A stretch of 64,000 nucleotides of DNA from Acanthosepion lycidas. Its lineage: Eukaryota > Mollusca > Cephalopoda > Sepiida > Sepiidae. A model generated the notes under the pieces. It saw only the letters and a program-made list of their open reading frames with translations. It searched no databases and was not told the DNA's origin. The number at the start of each line of letters is the position of its first letter. Positions within the stretch are counted from its first letter, which is position 1. The stretch covers positions 86,794,912 through 86,858,911 of the forward strand of contig OZ010581.1 in assembly GCA_963932145.1 (NCBI GenBank). The letters are read 5' to 3'. Below, piece after piece: positions 1 to 14,840 of this stretch. Both the position numbers and the translations under genes were made by a program.

Positions 1-2320
1 TAGCAAAATAATAGACTGGCCAAGTTTGTTAGCTATGGTAGAATGCACATATCACTATTGATTGTTCTGGATAGTATACATCAATGATAAACTACGTGAT
101 AACACAGTATAATATCTGAGGTAGGGTGTAGACTTTTGCAAAGACATTCTTCTACGTTATATGATTTTAAGAATCAGTGTGAAATTTTTTAAATGTAATT
201 TTTATATCAAAGAAAAGTGTGATGGATCTGCTTATTATTTAACAATCATTGGAATTGAAAAAATGTGTTGTTCCCTGTTAAAATACAAAATGTATAAATT
301 TTCAAAGGGGTGTAGACTTTTGCAAGAAACTGTACATGTTAACATTTTCAGTCAAGTAAAATCAGAAGCCACGAGAGCCATACCTTGTGTAGCATTAGAA
401 CATTTATTATTATTATTATGCACGTTAAATCTTTCTTGCAGTCAGATGATTTGCACTGGAAATCAAATTAGGATATTTATTCTCAAGATTATTATTCACG
501 CTTAGAGTAAGTTTTTCAAATTAAAATTAGTCTTAATCGAAATCCTCCGCTAGCTTATGTAAACGCTGTTTTAAAAAGATCAGCAAATGATAAGCACAAT
601 CCATTGGCAATCGCTTTGCCATAACTTTGATCTATTGGTCCTCTTATCACAGTAATAGCGTCAGAAGAGAGTTCGAGGTAAACATGATAAGGTTACGCTT
701 TCGTAAGCACCATTTGCACTTCGCACTTCTCACCCTCTGCTCAGACATACGGGTGTAAAAAGCTGAACGGACAGAGTCCCACCTATTTAACATATTCAAC
801 ACTTGACTAATTGATTTCGGTTGCATGCAAGAACCATGTCACCCTAAAAATTTCAAAGAGACTTGTAATGTTATTTATCACAAAAGGAGATTCAAGTTTC
901 ATTTCAGCACGAGTTTCTTACTGTGATTTGGATACCAGTTAACGTTGTAAATTAAAATTAACCACATAGAAACACATAAATTATATACATTTAAAATTTT
1001 ATTCCATAAACTTCGTTAATTTTCTGATATAATTGGAGAAATATACCGTATATACTCGAGTAGAACGCTTGTTTTTATGATCAGATTTTTTTACTAAAAA
1101 TAGGGGAATCGTACTATAAACGAGTAATTTCTTGAAGAGGTTAAAATCATACATTTTTAGCATAAATTTGCAATAATTTAACAAAAAATAAGATTCAAAT
1201 AACGATGAATGAACAAGAACTCCTCTAGTTTTTGAAGACAGATATGATTTTAATATATAAAAGCATTTATATTGTTGAATTAATCTTTTTTAGACAAGCC
1301 CTTTTTATTTGTAAGAATTCTTGGCTCTATTTTTGTTTTATTTCGATATAGAAAACATTCTTTGTTATAATATAAAACTCAATATGAATATATATGTATC
1401 ATCTCCGTTTTCGTATCTTCCCTATTTGAGAAAATATGAAAAATGTGATTGTTATAAGAGGAGGAAGCATTACTCGACTCCCGTAAGCGAACATGCATCG
1501 TGTTATCATAACAAAGGAATATTTCATTAATAAGCAGCCAAATCCATTACATTTACTTATGTGCTAAAACCCTTGGGAAAGGTATGAATACTCTTCTTCT
1601 CCCCCACCAAGCTATGGGTAAATAGCAGAACAGACAGGGTTCTATAGCCTTGGATGACAACTGATCTACTGCAGAAAAAAATAGTAACCTTCTGCGGAAA
1701 AAAAACTCTGCCTCGTCAGTCATGTATCGAAAGATACATGATCGCTTAAGCGTGTATCACACATGGCACATAACTGACTGAATGAAGCAATGGAAAACAG
1801 GTTATTAATACATTGCCTTTTACTTCTTTTGATTGGTATTAGCTTTTTTTAAATACTGTTTTACTTTTAATGACTCATAAAATGTCTTTTTCACGTGCAA
1901 CAGCTAGCTACATTAATAGATAAAATAAATACAGAAACAATAACAATTGCAATTGCCCTATTATTTAAATTTGATCATCGTTTCTTGGCGGTACGTGTAA
2001 ATTAGTATACTATAAAAGTTAAGTAATAATTTTAAAATATGTGGAAGAAGTAATTTGAATAATAAAGTTGCAATATGTTATTGACCACATCTATTAAGAT
2101 GAAGGTTTTGCAAGAATAAAAAAATCTTCTGAACTTCATGGATATAAATAGCATTCAAAGTCAATAATATTATTCGAAATAAGTTCACAAAATGTCTCTT
2201 TTGAATTCGAAGCAGTTGGAATATATATATTTATTTCACTTTTACAGTTATGCCTTTAAAATTTTAATTATTTTATCATGAACATTTATCCATTTTAAAA
2301 ATGCACATTTACGCAGACAC
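1..2320. other. Gene-free AT-rich stretch
   Basis: No protein similarity, RNA gene or transposon body was recognised on either strand. The short open frames here have no motif and look like chance. The one structured signal is a pair of direct repeats near the left edge, listed separately. Confidence 0.6.
124..325 (+). repeat. 18-bp direct repeat pair, possible transposon end
   Basis: The 18-mer GGGTGTAGACTTTTGCAA occurs at 124-141 and again at 308-325, same orientation, 184 bp apart. Two direct repeats about 190-200 bp apart is the layout of IR/DR ends of some Tc1-like transposons, and the Tc1 element at 36904 in this window has the same spacing. No transposase or matching opposite end was seen, so this may be a single surviving transposon end. 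That reading is inference. Confidence 0.4.
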
Positions 2321-2321
2321 G

Positions 2322-2356
<35 letters not shown>

Positions 2357-2357
2357 G
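2321..2357. repeat. (CA)n-(TA)n microsatellite
   Basis: A CA run passes directly into a TA run. Confidence 0.9.
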
Positions 2358-2490
2358 TGAAAAGTGTGTGTATATAAATATAAATAAATATATATATATG
2401 TGTATAATTATTTATATATTATATGCGCGGTACTTATTAGAAAGCGCTCAATATCAGAGATAGAGCTAACATATATGGTTGGATACCATA

Positions 2491-3125
2491 CCAGGCATAT
2501 ATACACAGTCACAAATAAACCAGCCATATATACACAGTCACAAATAAACAAGGAAATAGCGAGCTTTAATATAATAAACAATAATATTTTTGTAAATTAA
2601 AAATTAAAATATTATAGCAATCTTCAACTACCATAATTTTACACAGAATACCTATTATCAGGATTTATACCAAAATAAATTGATACATATAACAAAATAA
2701 AATAAAATAAAATAAAACACCAACAACCAGTCTTTAGCTACCACCACTATAACTACATTCATGGTTTCATCATCCTCCCACCACTGTTACTAACCATTTC
2801 TACCAATTTACAATTTCTACCAATTTACAATAACTATTAGCTAATTATATTATCATTGCCTCCAATCCCTTGCAACATTACTATCACATCATATCATATA
2901 GACCCGTTATTAAATCAAACTACCCTCTCATCCAGCATATTAAATATTAAACATCACCATATAAATAACCAATAAAGATTACAAATTACTACCTGTTACA
3001 TATACACAGTCAAAAACAAACAAATAACCAGCTTTAAATATAACAAATAAACCACCACTTTTTCAAAATTTAAAAATAAATATAAATAATAATAATTTTT
3101 ACCAATCATAATTTCACACAAACCC
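2491..3125 (+). repeat. 29-bp tandem pair inside a diverged ~500-bp duplication
   Basis: A 29-bp unit containing TATATACACAGTCACAAATA is present twice in tandem (2491-2519 and 2520-2548). A diverged copy starts near 2999, and the following sequence (GCTTTAA then an AT-rich run then CATAATTT.ACACA) also recurs. This suggests an old duplication with a period near 500 bp. No coding content. Confidence 0.6.
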
Positions 3126-3546
3126 CAACACACGCATATACATACATGCGAGGAAATATTATTCACCGGAGAAAAAAAATGACATGTATACATTCACGAG
3201 ACATTCACGAGACATTTCCGCCACACTTCCAATCTTTAAATTTCAACATACAAATGCGTATGTATAGACACAACACCACCCGTATACATACATAGGTCAT
3301 ATCCGAAACTGCCCACATATGTGTTTATATATGTATGAGACCCGACGGACGACCAAGTATGTATATGTGTCTGCATACATCGATGTTTGCGTCAGTACGA
3401 TGAAAAAACGACGAAGTTTCCCCCACCACTTCCACAATAACACCAATACACGCAATTTACATAAAACCAAAAATTTTTTAAAAAAATTAATCAGTTTGTC
3501 AGCTAAAGCGTGAAACCCAGGGTCACAAGCTCACATCTATCCAACC

Positions 3547-3549
<3 letters not shown>

Positions 3550-3624
<75 letters not shown>

Positions 3625-3630
3625 GGGAGA
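3550..3630. repeat. (TA)n-(GA)n compound microsatellite
   Basis: About 50 bp of TA followed directly by about 30 bp of GA. Confidence 0.95.
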
Positions 3631-5349
3631 GACAGACAGACTGAGATGGGTTGAAAAATGTCAGTTTAAAACTAAACAAAGTAACAAGAAATTCGTAATT
3701 TCAAAAACAAGTGCGAAAACAGTCGGAAAATAAATTTATAGAATGAAAGCAAGATTTTGCTTAGGTGAAAGTTTAGCGTTCCATATGTGTGGGGAATTAT
3801 ACTTTATATTAAATAACAGGTGATGTTCAAGAATATGACATGTATCAAACACAGTAGCAGAAAGAAGAGGCATAAACAAATAATTATAGTAGACGAAAAA
3901 TATTTACAATGTTGATAGTAAACGTAATATTGTGTAGTGCCATCTTGAAAATCAGCTATATTGTATATCTTTTGAATGTATATAAAATATCTTTTACATA
4001 AATTCAAATGATTGACACTGAAAATAAAGTCGTTACTCTTTCAGTCGCCTTGTTTCTGCCATAATCTGCTCATATACTTTATATTTATACCTTTATATCT
4101 ACTAATATTACCACCACCTACAAGTAAGATATTGGCCCCAAATGGGCGCATCGGTGATGCACATTTGTTAGCATAATGACTAACACCATATACGTCAAGT
4201 CTCGATATAATGTAATGTAGTATATTTCTTCCTTTACTTTGAAATTTATATATTAGTATTTGAAATTAGTTCAAAAGCAGCCCTTCTTTTGGCTCACGCA
4301 TTACATGAAATCCTGTGTTCACTTCTATCGATAAATGTTGTATACACAATACTTTTCCATTTACTAGCTTTGCTGTTTTGGAAATGCTCTGAGCTAGTCT
4401 TTTGGTAATAACAATTTGGCTTTATCAAATCACTTAAAACCTTCTTATTGCCCATAACCATATAATCTAAAACATCAAAATAAAATATTCTCGGTCGCAT
4501 TACCTGATTATATTCTTCTGACAGTGTTACGAGACAGTAGCTGTCATTCATACTACATGTCATTAGTCAATGTTGTGATGTAATGTTTTGACATTAGGGC
4601 CTAATGTAACGCCTCACAGAAACTTCAAAAAATAAAGAGGTAAATATCACTGTTAGATATAGCAAGATTTCTACTACAAAATACTATTTTTCATATAGTC
4701 ACCCTAATTTTCTATGACATTTTGACAGACTTTTGCCGCATAATTATCTACACTAGTGGATGCGAATGTTGTTCGTGTAGTCCATCGTTTATTGATCCGA
4801 GCATTTTCCAAGTTTGCACTATATTTTGGGTACGGTAAGAAGTTCAACCACTATTTTTAACATGATTCAATGTCTTCAAACTGATATGGAATTTGGCGTT
4901 ATAATGTTACAGGAAAGAATTTATTTTCTCCGGATTTAAATCTGGAAATTCGAGTCTTCATTTTAATCGGTGTCATAATATAACGGTTAAACCGTCAGAA
5001 GGGTTTTCTGGTTTTCGTTGAAGGGATCGCTACACCATGAACTGGGGTTTTGATTTTGGATCGTAAATTTTACATTGCGTCTCGTCTTGCTACCTTTACC
5101 ATCATCGTGGTCCAAGAATAAGTAAAAAAGTTACCATTCCGTGTTTTTCTTCATGTGTGAGCATCCATAGTATCAATCTTTTATAAAATTTGCGACAACT
5201 TATGTTGCCAACATATTTTCTAACACATTGAAGTCGAAATTCAGCACTTCCCTAGTGGTAGTGTGCAGATGTGTTGATTGACACGCATAAAGCATTACCT
5301 CGTGCTTGTGTTCAAATCCACTGTTTGGTCTCCGTAAACATTCAGTATA
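3631..5349. other. Gene-free stretch before the Tc1 element
   Basis: No convincing gene. A weak D-L-N-P match can be forced on the minus strand near 4930 but nothing around it supports a transposase. Confidence 0.55.
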
Positions 5350-5375
5350 GACAGACATGACAGAATTGAATAGAC
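5350..5375 (+). repeat. Tc1 terminal inverted repeat, left
   Basis: Begins GACAGACATGACAGAATTGA and pairs with the right end at 6559-6584. A TA dinucleotide lies just outside. Confidence 0.9.
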
Positions 5376-5453
5376 GCTCACAGAAACCGTTTATTTTATC
5401 AAACGAGTAATTTATACAAATGAAGTAATTATAAATGGTTATAAATTTAATAA

Positions 5454-6464
5454 CTAATACTTGGTTGACATCCCTTTTGCTTTTTTTAATGCAAGGACCC
5501 TTCTAGGCATGCTAGCGATGAGTTCACGAATATCATCATCAGGGATTTCTTGCCATGTTTGACGCAATAATCCTAAAAGTTCGGGCTTAGAAGATGGCTT
5601 CCTGTTCTTTTCGCGGAGTTTTCGATCTAATATACCCCAAAGGTGTTCAATAGGGTTAATATCCGGGGACTGACTTGGCCACGGAAGTTTATTGATCCCA
5701 TTTTGTCTCAACCAATGTTGCGTTGCTTGATCAGTGTGACATGGAGCGCCATCTTCCATAAATAAGGAGTCAACTTTGCTCATTCTACTACTTGAGAATA
5801 TTGGAAGGAGCCCTTTCTTTAATATAGAAACATATTTGGTTGAATTAATGTTTCCTTCACACTCCACAAGCTCTGAGCGACCATCACTCCAAATTGTACC
5901 CCATACCTTTACTGAAAGGCCCCCATGTTTCATCGTTGGCTGCAGTCTTTTGAAATCAAACTCTTGACTACAGAGTCTCCATACCCATACTTTTCTACTG
6001 TCGGAAAATAATGCGAATCTTGACTCATCAGAGAAAATGACAGTGGTCCAAAAAATCACAGGTCTCTCCACCGTCTCATGAGCCCAATCCTTTCTGCATT
6101 TGATATTGGCTGGATGGAGAAGTGGTTTCCTTCTCGCAGCTCTGTCATAGTAGCCCAGCTTGTGAAGATACCTGACAGCTGTTCTGGGACTGACATCTAT
6201 TTGTGTTGCTATTTCAGAGGCCTTGCAACGTGGATCCTGATCAACATTTCTTTCGACAAGACGCATGGTTCTTTCAGAGGGCCTAGGGCGGCCTGGGTGA
6301 GGTTTTGTGCACTTCTTGCCCTCTCTGATGAATTGTACGATCACTCTATTAACAGTAGAAAGATTTTCAGATATTTTTCTTTGACTAAGACCACCTTCAT
6401 GTTGGCCCATGCTACGTCCTCGCTGAAATTCGGATAGGTCTGATGCTCCTTTGGTTCGTGGCAT
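5454..6464 (-). CDS. Tc1-family transposase, full length (336 aa)
   Basis: Cut-and-paste DDE transposase acting in the nucleus on the element's own inverted ends. The N-terminal ~120 residues hold two helix-turn-helix regions (around 25-55 and 80-105) joined by a GRPR-type linker (HPGRPRPSE). The catalytic domain shows FSDESRF (first Asp), MEDGAPCHT (second Asp) and [11 protein letters not shown] (Glu), with exactly 34 residues between the second Asp and the Glu, so it is DD34E. Length agrees with the usual ~340 residues. The ATG start (MPRTKG) lies about 95 bp inside the right TIR, and no stop or frameshift interrupts it. All catalytic residues are present, so activity is possible but unproven. 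Open frames on the opposite strand are shadows of this gene. Confidence 0.96.
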   Translation of the reverse strand: MPRTKGASDLSEFQRGRSMGQHEGGLSQRKISENLSTVNRVIVQFIREGKKCTKPHPGRPRPSERTMRLVERNVDQDPRCKASEIATQIDVSPRTAVRYLHKLGYYDRAARRKPLLHPANIKCRKDWAHETVERPVIFWTTVIFSDESRFALFSDSRKVWVWRLCSQEFDFKRLQPTMKHGGLSVKVWGTIWSDGRSELVECEGNINSTKYVSILKKGLLPIFSSSRMSKVDSLFMEDGAPCHTDQATQHWLRQNGINKLPWPSQSPDINPIEHLWGILDRKLREKNRKPSSKPELLGLLRQTWQEIPDDDIRELIASMPRRVLALKKAKGMSTKY

Positions 6465-6558
6465 GTTCCAGTATTGTTATCTACAATTTTAATCAAGTAA
6501 TATAAGTTAATTTATCTTGGTTATTAAAAAAAAAAGGAGAAATAAAATTTATCTTGGT

Positions 6559-6584
6559 GTCTATTCAATTATGTCATGTCTGTG
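6559..6584 (-). repeat. Tc1 terminal inverted repeat, right
   Basis: Reverse complement of the left end with two mismatches, followed by TA at 6585-6586. Confidence 0.9.
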
Positions 6585-7325
6585 TATATCGATGAATACC
6601 AATTGGTGCAATTTACTATATGGAGGAATTCAATGACACACCTCTATTTCATTCATACTTTTATATCAGACACCATTTTCTCAGATTGCCGCTCACCTGA
6701 GATGTAAGAAAATTATGGCGGAATGTTTCTACTCGTGCTATACCACCAACATCCATCTATGAAGTCGCAATATAATAGGAAGCATTACTTTTGGAGCGAC
6801 CATCGTACCTTCATACACATTCGCACACACACATACACACACACACTATAAATGTAAATATATAGATACAAATATAATGAGACTACAAAAGTGAGATTGA
6901 GAGACAGTTTGGTAAAAGCTGCAATTGATTCACTGTTTTATCCGCATCTTTGCCTTCTGTTTATGCGTACATCTGCGTATTTTCAAAGTTTGCATTTCTT
7001 CTTTTGAATGTTGTCTGAATTTTTCTTATACTTTGTTTTTATACTGTTTCAAAATCTTTAGTTCATCATGCACCCAGAGTTTAAACTCTGTCAATATACT
7101 CCCGGAGGTTTATTTGTGGGATGTAGAAAACTTGAAAACAAACATGTATTCTTGGTTTTAAAAATTAATTTCTGATGATCTTCAAGATGAGCCATAAATC
7201 GTCGCTCCACAATGAAAATGGAAGCTCATACAACCTACATACCTAGCATAAATCAGAAAAATAAAAATAAAATGCAGAAATAGCTACCCCATATTGACTG
7301 AGGATCATTAGCTTGCCATGCATAG
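6585..7325. other. Gene-free stretch with a short CA microsatellite
   Basis: Contains an interrupted CA run at about 6821-6847. No gene recognised. Confidence 0.55.
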
Positions 7326-7545
7326 TTTGATATGCGCTGTAAAGCACTTGTTCGTATAAAATGTCTCTCTTCCTGATCACGTGTTTACTGTTGATGAAAG
7401 GTGGTTTCTCTCTGATAATCGGAAATGAGACCTTGTTTGGGTGGATGAACTTGCGCTCTTTTAACTTTCTTCAAACAAAATCTTCATTCTCAAAAGTTCG
7501 AAAGTTTCATGGCATGGTAATAGTGTAATCCATTGCAACGCGTTT
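7326..7545 (+). pseudogene. Mariner transposase fragment
   Basis: Plus-strand translation gives FDMRCKALVR, then after a frameshift DHVFTVDERWFLSDNRK, then a weak match around NLHS and VIHCNAF. This is the order seen around the first catalytic Asp of mariner transposases (usually T-x-D-E-K-W-x-x-Y-D/N-N). About 75 residues are recognisable. Both ends of the gene and the inverted repeats are missing, and there are at least two frameshifts. It is a dead fragment of a different lineage from the mariner piece at 45.5 kb. Confidence 0.65.
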
Positions 7546-10350
<2,805 letters not shown>

Positions 10351-10351
10351 T

Positions 10352-10382
<31 letters not shown>

Positions 10383-10435
10383 AAAAGAGAGAGAGCGAGA
10401 GAAAGAGAGAGAGAGAGTGAGAGAGAATCAGAGAG
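10351..10435. repeat. (TG)n-(GA)n microsatellite
   Basis: A short TG run followed by an imperfect GA run of about 70 bp. Confidence 0.93.
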
Positions 10436-11294
10436 GGGATGGAAGAAAACAATAGGAATATTCATGTTATAAACAAAATCCTATTATTAATAATTAAAAG
10501 CATTTTTGTCTATATCAATATGAAACTTCTTATGGAGATGGCGAGTAACTTTTTCCTTGACCTAAATGACGCTTGCAAGATATGTTTTAAGTTCGCAATA
10601 ATATTTTTTGTATCTTATTTGTTCTTATTGAACATTGGCAGAGTATGTAGATAATTAAACATATTTATTATCATAAGTACAATTTTATACTTCATAGTAA
10701 TTATAATCTTTCATTCTTACGCTAAGAAATAGATGTTTAAAATATTTTAATTGCAAATATAGCCTTTTGTGTAAAAGTCACTTTCGAAGATTTAATATCA
10801 ACATTTTTCGTATTTTACTTAAACTATCATTCATTACACTTATGTAATCACAATGTACACATTAATAAATGCACTTTTATGCAAATTTCTTATCAACTAA
10901 TGGTGTGGCAGCAATTTATTATTATTCCATAGTTAACGCATTGCATTTTTAAATAAAAAGAGCAAAATAATTCATTTACATTCGTTTAGCAAAATGTAAA
11001 AATTATATCACAAAGCGTCCTTCATAGTTTTCTCTCGACGTTATAAAAATAATTTTTAAAACGTCGAAAGAATTTCGAATATTTTCGAAAATCACAATCA
11101 AATTTAAATTTCAACGCATAACCTTATTTTTTGAAACTATACTTTTCTGTGTCTAAATATATTTTTCCTCTGATTTTCTACATTTGCGTTGGATGAAGTT
11201 CCTCAAAGTATGAAACATGACGTAAAAAAAAATTCTCATATTTTTTTATTTGTTTCTGTTAATATTATCTTTGCAAATATATTCATTTATGTCT

Positions 11295-11297
<3 letters not shown>
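10436..11297. other. Gene-free stretch
   Basis: Very AT-rich with no recognisable gene. Confidence 0.5.

Positions 11298-11365
<68 letters not shown>
11298..11365. repeat. (TA)n microsatellite
   Basis: About 68 bp of uninterrupted TA. Confidence 0.97.
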
Positions 11366-11368
<3 letters not shown>

Positions 11369-11552
11369 TTCAAACGTTATTTATAGTAGATAACCGTGTT
11401 TGAAATAGGTGGCCTCGTTTGTATTTTCAACAGTGTGTATTACGTCTACCGATTAAGTAATAGAAAATAGTCAGTTAAAATGCATCCATTAATTCTTTAG
11501 AAATTGAATTCTTTAAAAGGGTAAATACAACTTTACAGTGTGTGATGCTCTT

Positions 11553-11600
11553 TGTGGCCGAGCGGCTTAAAGGACGCCTGATCGACCGTACCAGAAGGCA
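11553..11600 (+). other. tRNA-like A-box, possible SINE head
   Basis: GTGGCCGAGCGGCTTAAAGG matches the D-arm and A-box consensus (TGGCNNAGYGG) of Leu/Ser-type tRNAs. No B-box (GGTTCGAATCC) follows at the expected distance and no cloverleaf can be folded. It is more likely a broken tRNA-derived SINE than a tRNA gene. Confidence 0.35.
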
Positions 11601-11704
11601 ATATTTTTCTCAAGTGCGTAGACTGTTAGACATAATAAACACTATATAAACAAACATAGGTAGCTACTAAAAATAACGTAATGAAAAATAACCCAATTCA
11701 TTTA

Positions 11705-11808
<104 letters not shown>

Positions 11809-11899
11809 GAGAGCCTAATTCATTGGACGCATACATTTGATCAACCCAGTTAATTCAAGGCCCTAATTAACAGCAATAATATCCAATTCACAATGTAAT

Positions 11900-12811
11900 A
11901 GCGTCAAAATGAATTTCCATTTCTGGGCATTATAATCATAAAAAAGACACACACATTGAAACGGGTATCAATCGTAAAATACAAGATTCTAAACAATACC
12001 TGCTATTGACCTGAAGCAATCCAAAATACACGAAACGAATATTCCATTTAATTTAACGAGAAGAATTTGCACAAATTATGAAACACAGAATAGAAGACTT
12101 CAAGAATAAAAAGAAATTCTACTCGAAAGACAGTACCCAAAGTTATTAATAGATAACGTAATTGGATGTACCAATATTTAAGAATTACGAAAAACAACAA
12201 AAAATAGCTTCAATCACGTCAAATATTTTATCTAATATATCATCACACAACTCATGATATACAGAAGCAGACAACATTATTCACAAGAACATTTCACTAT
12301 TGAGGCAAGACTCCAGAATGAAAAAGAAAAACATAAAATAATCAAAAGCAAATGATAATAAAAATCTCTCAAAAATCTACTCATCAGTGTCAAATTACTC
12401 ACCAAAAAACTGACATCAACTGTCAAAAAGTGTGCTCGGCCTAACTGCAGAGCTTGTATCACATTCATTAAAGACACAATGTATAAATTTAAATCCGGAC
12501 AATTTTTTTCGTACAAAATCATTCCACTTGTCCATAAAAAATCTAATATATCCTATTAAATGTAAAGTATATAAGGAAGATTAAAGCAGGCAAACCAAAC
12601 ACCCACTCAGAAACAGAATGACAATTCACCCCCAAGAAATATGAGACCCCCACAGCAAGACGGATACCACTCAGTATCACAACAAATAAGTTTACCAAAT
12701 TCCAAGTTTATCCACTTTATTTTCCTCAGATAATACCACGGATCGAACACGAATAAATAAGGAAAACATTTATTCAAAGAAACAAACCGCGTCTGAACAA
12801 ACTCTAATAGT
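11900..12811 (+). pseudogene. Penelope-like retroelement, 3' half (RT tail plus GIY-YIG remnant)
   Basis: Pieces appear in order on the plus strand. NEFPFLGI is at ~11908, resembling the FLD strand near the end of the reverse transcriptase. NIPFNLTRRICT then RRLQE, KEILLERQYPKLLI follow at ~12038-12150, the helical segment typical of these proteins. A cysteine cluster KCARPNCRAC is at ~12428-12457, with DTMYKFKSGQFFSYKI after it. Last come FTKFQVYPLYF and KPRLNK (~12690-12800), near the end of the GIY-YIG endonuclease. Penelope-like proteins use the endonuclease to nick target DNA and the RT to copy their RNA. Many stops and frameshifts are present and the catalytic RT core upstream is missing. 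The family assignment rests on motif order. Confidence 0.7.
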
Positions 12812-12874
12812 TAATGACTACACAAACACATAAACATACACGCAACTTCCTTAGTCCATTTTACTAATGAAATA

Positions 12875-12907
<33 letters not shown>
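12875..12907. repeat. (ATT)n microsatellite
   Basis: About 10 copies of ATT. Confidence 0.93.
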
Positions 12908-12908
<1 letters not shown>

Positions 12909-13119
12909 GGTGATAAACAACCATCTCTAAACTCCACAGAGAGGCTTAAATAAAAATTCTTGTATAACTTACTGAACCTCAGCATGTTTATATACACCTA
13001 GACACACATACAATTCTTATTTATTTTGCTATCACCTCCACCATTATTATGACTTCTGTGGTTTTTCTTGATGTCACATTATCTCCCACAATCCAGCAAA
13101 AATTAGTAAAACTATTTCT

Positions 13120-13122
13120 ACA

Positions 13123-13176
<54 letters not shown>
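13120..13176. repeat. (CA)n-(GA)n microsatellite
   Basis: CA run followed by GA run. Confidence 0.93.
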
Positions 13177-14703
13177 TACAGCAGGGAAGTTTGGATGACT
13201 CAACTGCCTTCGAATTGAAAATGCAATTTTATACAACCGTACAGCCTCGCGTCCATTACCATTCGTGCGGCCGTATGTAAAAGTCATATGTGCCTGCTGA
13301 CGATATGAATATCCTGCCATTCTTAAACGGAACATTTCTCAGTTAACTCAATACTACACGCATTAAACGCTGAATACAGAATAGTCACAAATATCCACGA
13401 ATCATAAATGTAACGTAGTCCCTATGGCAACACAGCGCCGTCTATCGTAAATTTTCTTTAAAGTTAATAACAAAAAAACGAAGAATTTGCAAACATATGT
13501 TTATATGAACTTTTGTCATTGTTTTGAGTGAGGAACCTGCCACCAAATTATATATTAAAGGTAAAAGGAAACATTACAATATAAATAAACTGGGACATGA
13601 AAGTTTCCATACATGCACATAATACTGGTACGATATGAAGTATATGCTGCTTGCCTTACTTCTAATTTTGGTTCTGCCATAAAGATATATAAAAATCAGA
13701 AGCAAAATCGATCACTAGGTGACAACAAGAAGCAGAAAAATAAGTTGAAAATAGTGGCTTCCCCAAATACTTGTAGAAAAGCTACTTTTCTTCACAGTGG
13801 GACAACTAAAAAGCAGAAATTGACACAAAATATTGAAAAATGAATTTGTTTTTTGTCATTTTCAAATTCTTCTATTTTAATTTTGCAGAGGTTCAATTTT
13901 GAAACAGATGGCTTCTTTTATCACAAGAGACCGAAGAGTGCACGATGATTTATATTCTCCGTTTTATGTTCAAGATTTTGGGGTTTTATTTAAACTGAAA
14001 ATTGGACTTTGTTCCTTTTTCTCGTTTTTCTATAAGAACACGTTTTGTGATTTTGTAATTTTTCATATTTTTTACGTATTTTTTACGTATTTTATTTCTA
14101 GCAATAAAAAATCAGTATTGTCTTTTAAGTTTAATGTATTAGTTTGGTGCAAAAATAATCTAATAGAATAGCTTCCATATTTTTTGCACAGTTCGCGTTC
14201 AAATTTATTTAACTTAATCATAAATGCTCGAGCATATACGAAATAGAGACAAAAATATTTGCCGAGGAATATACAGATATGCAAAGATATGTGAATATCT
14301 GATTTCATATATATATGAATTTTGAAAAATGTGTGTGTGCGTGTGTGTGTATCTGTACTCAGATGCACCAATTGTGTCAAATACATTTATACTCAGAAAA
14401 ACATACTCAATCACATGTAATTGCCACTTGTAGACACATGCCTTTGCGTTTTCCCTTTAAGAGATATGCACATATACTTTCACATAAGGGCACTGGCACG
14501 CACTGACACAGACGTACACACGTGCGCGTGAACACACTTATTCTGAATGATCCCCAATCACATATTTTATATAAAAAATTTCGATTGTATTTTCTATCCA
14601 AAAAACCTGTTAGTTTTTATTGTATGATGGAAGAGAGGTCGCTATTTAAGGATTGTGCAAGTTAAAAGCGATTAAAACCTCTGCTTTCTGTTCGAAACTC
14701 ATC
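13177..14703. other. Gene-free stretch
   Basis: No convincing gene. A mariner-end-like motif lies at ~14138 and a short GT run at ~14330-14350. Open frames here are not supported by any motif. Confidence 0.5.
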
Positions 14704-14840
14704 GTCTTACTTCTCGTCCTCGTCGTCGTCTTACTTCTCGTCCTCGTCGTCGTCTTACTTCTCGTCCTCCTCGTCGTCTTCCTTCTCGTCCTCGTCGTCG
14801 TTTTACTTCTCGTCCTCGTCGTCGTCTTACTTCTCCTCCT
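14704..14840. repeat. 24-bp minisatellite, about 5.7 copies
   Basis: Unit GTCTTACTTCTCGTCCTCGT plus CGTC. The copies differ by a few substitutions and keep the 24-bp length. Because the unit is a multiple of three and lacks stops, both strands read open: RSKTTTRT repeats on minus, LVLVVVLL repeats on plus. There is no sign that either is a real protein. Confidence 0.9.

Larger units (their letters stand above)
5350..6584 (-). mobile_element. Intact Tc1-like DNA transposon, 1235 bp
   Basis: The element has 26-bp terminal inverted repeats with two mismatches (5350-5375 and 6559-6584) flanked by TA at 5348-5349 and 6585-6586, the standard Tc1/mariner target duplication. It carries one uninterrupted transposase gene on the minus strand with short flanks of about 80-95 bp. 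Size, ends and gene match a complete Tc1 element. It is the only structurally complete autonomous-looking element here and is therefore probably young. Confidence 0.93.

Noticed and set aside
4900..5000. D-L-N-P-like match suggesting another Tc1 fragment on minus
   Set aside because: Only about seven residues fit and no other transposase motif lies nearby.
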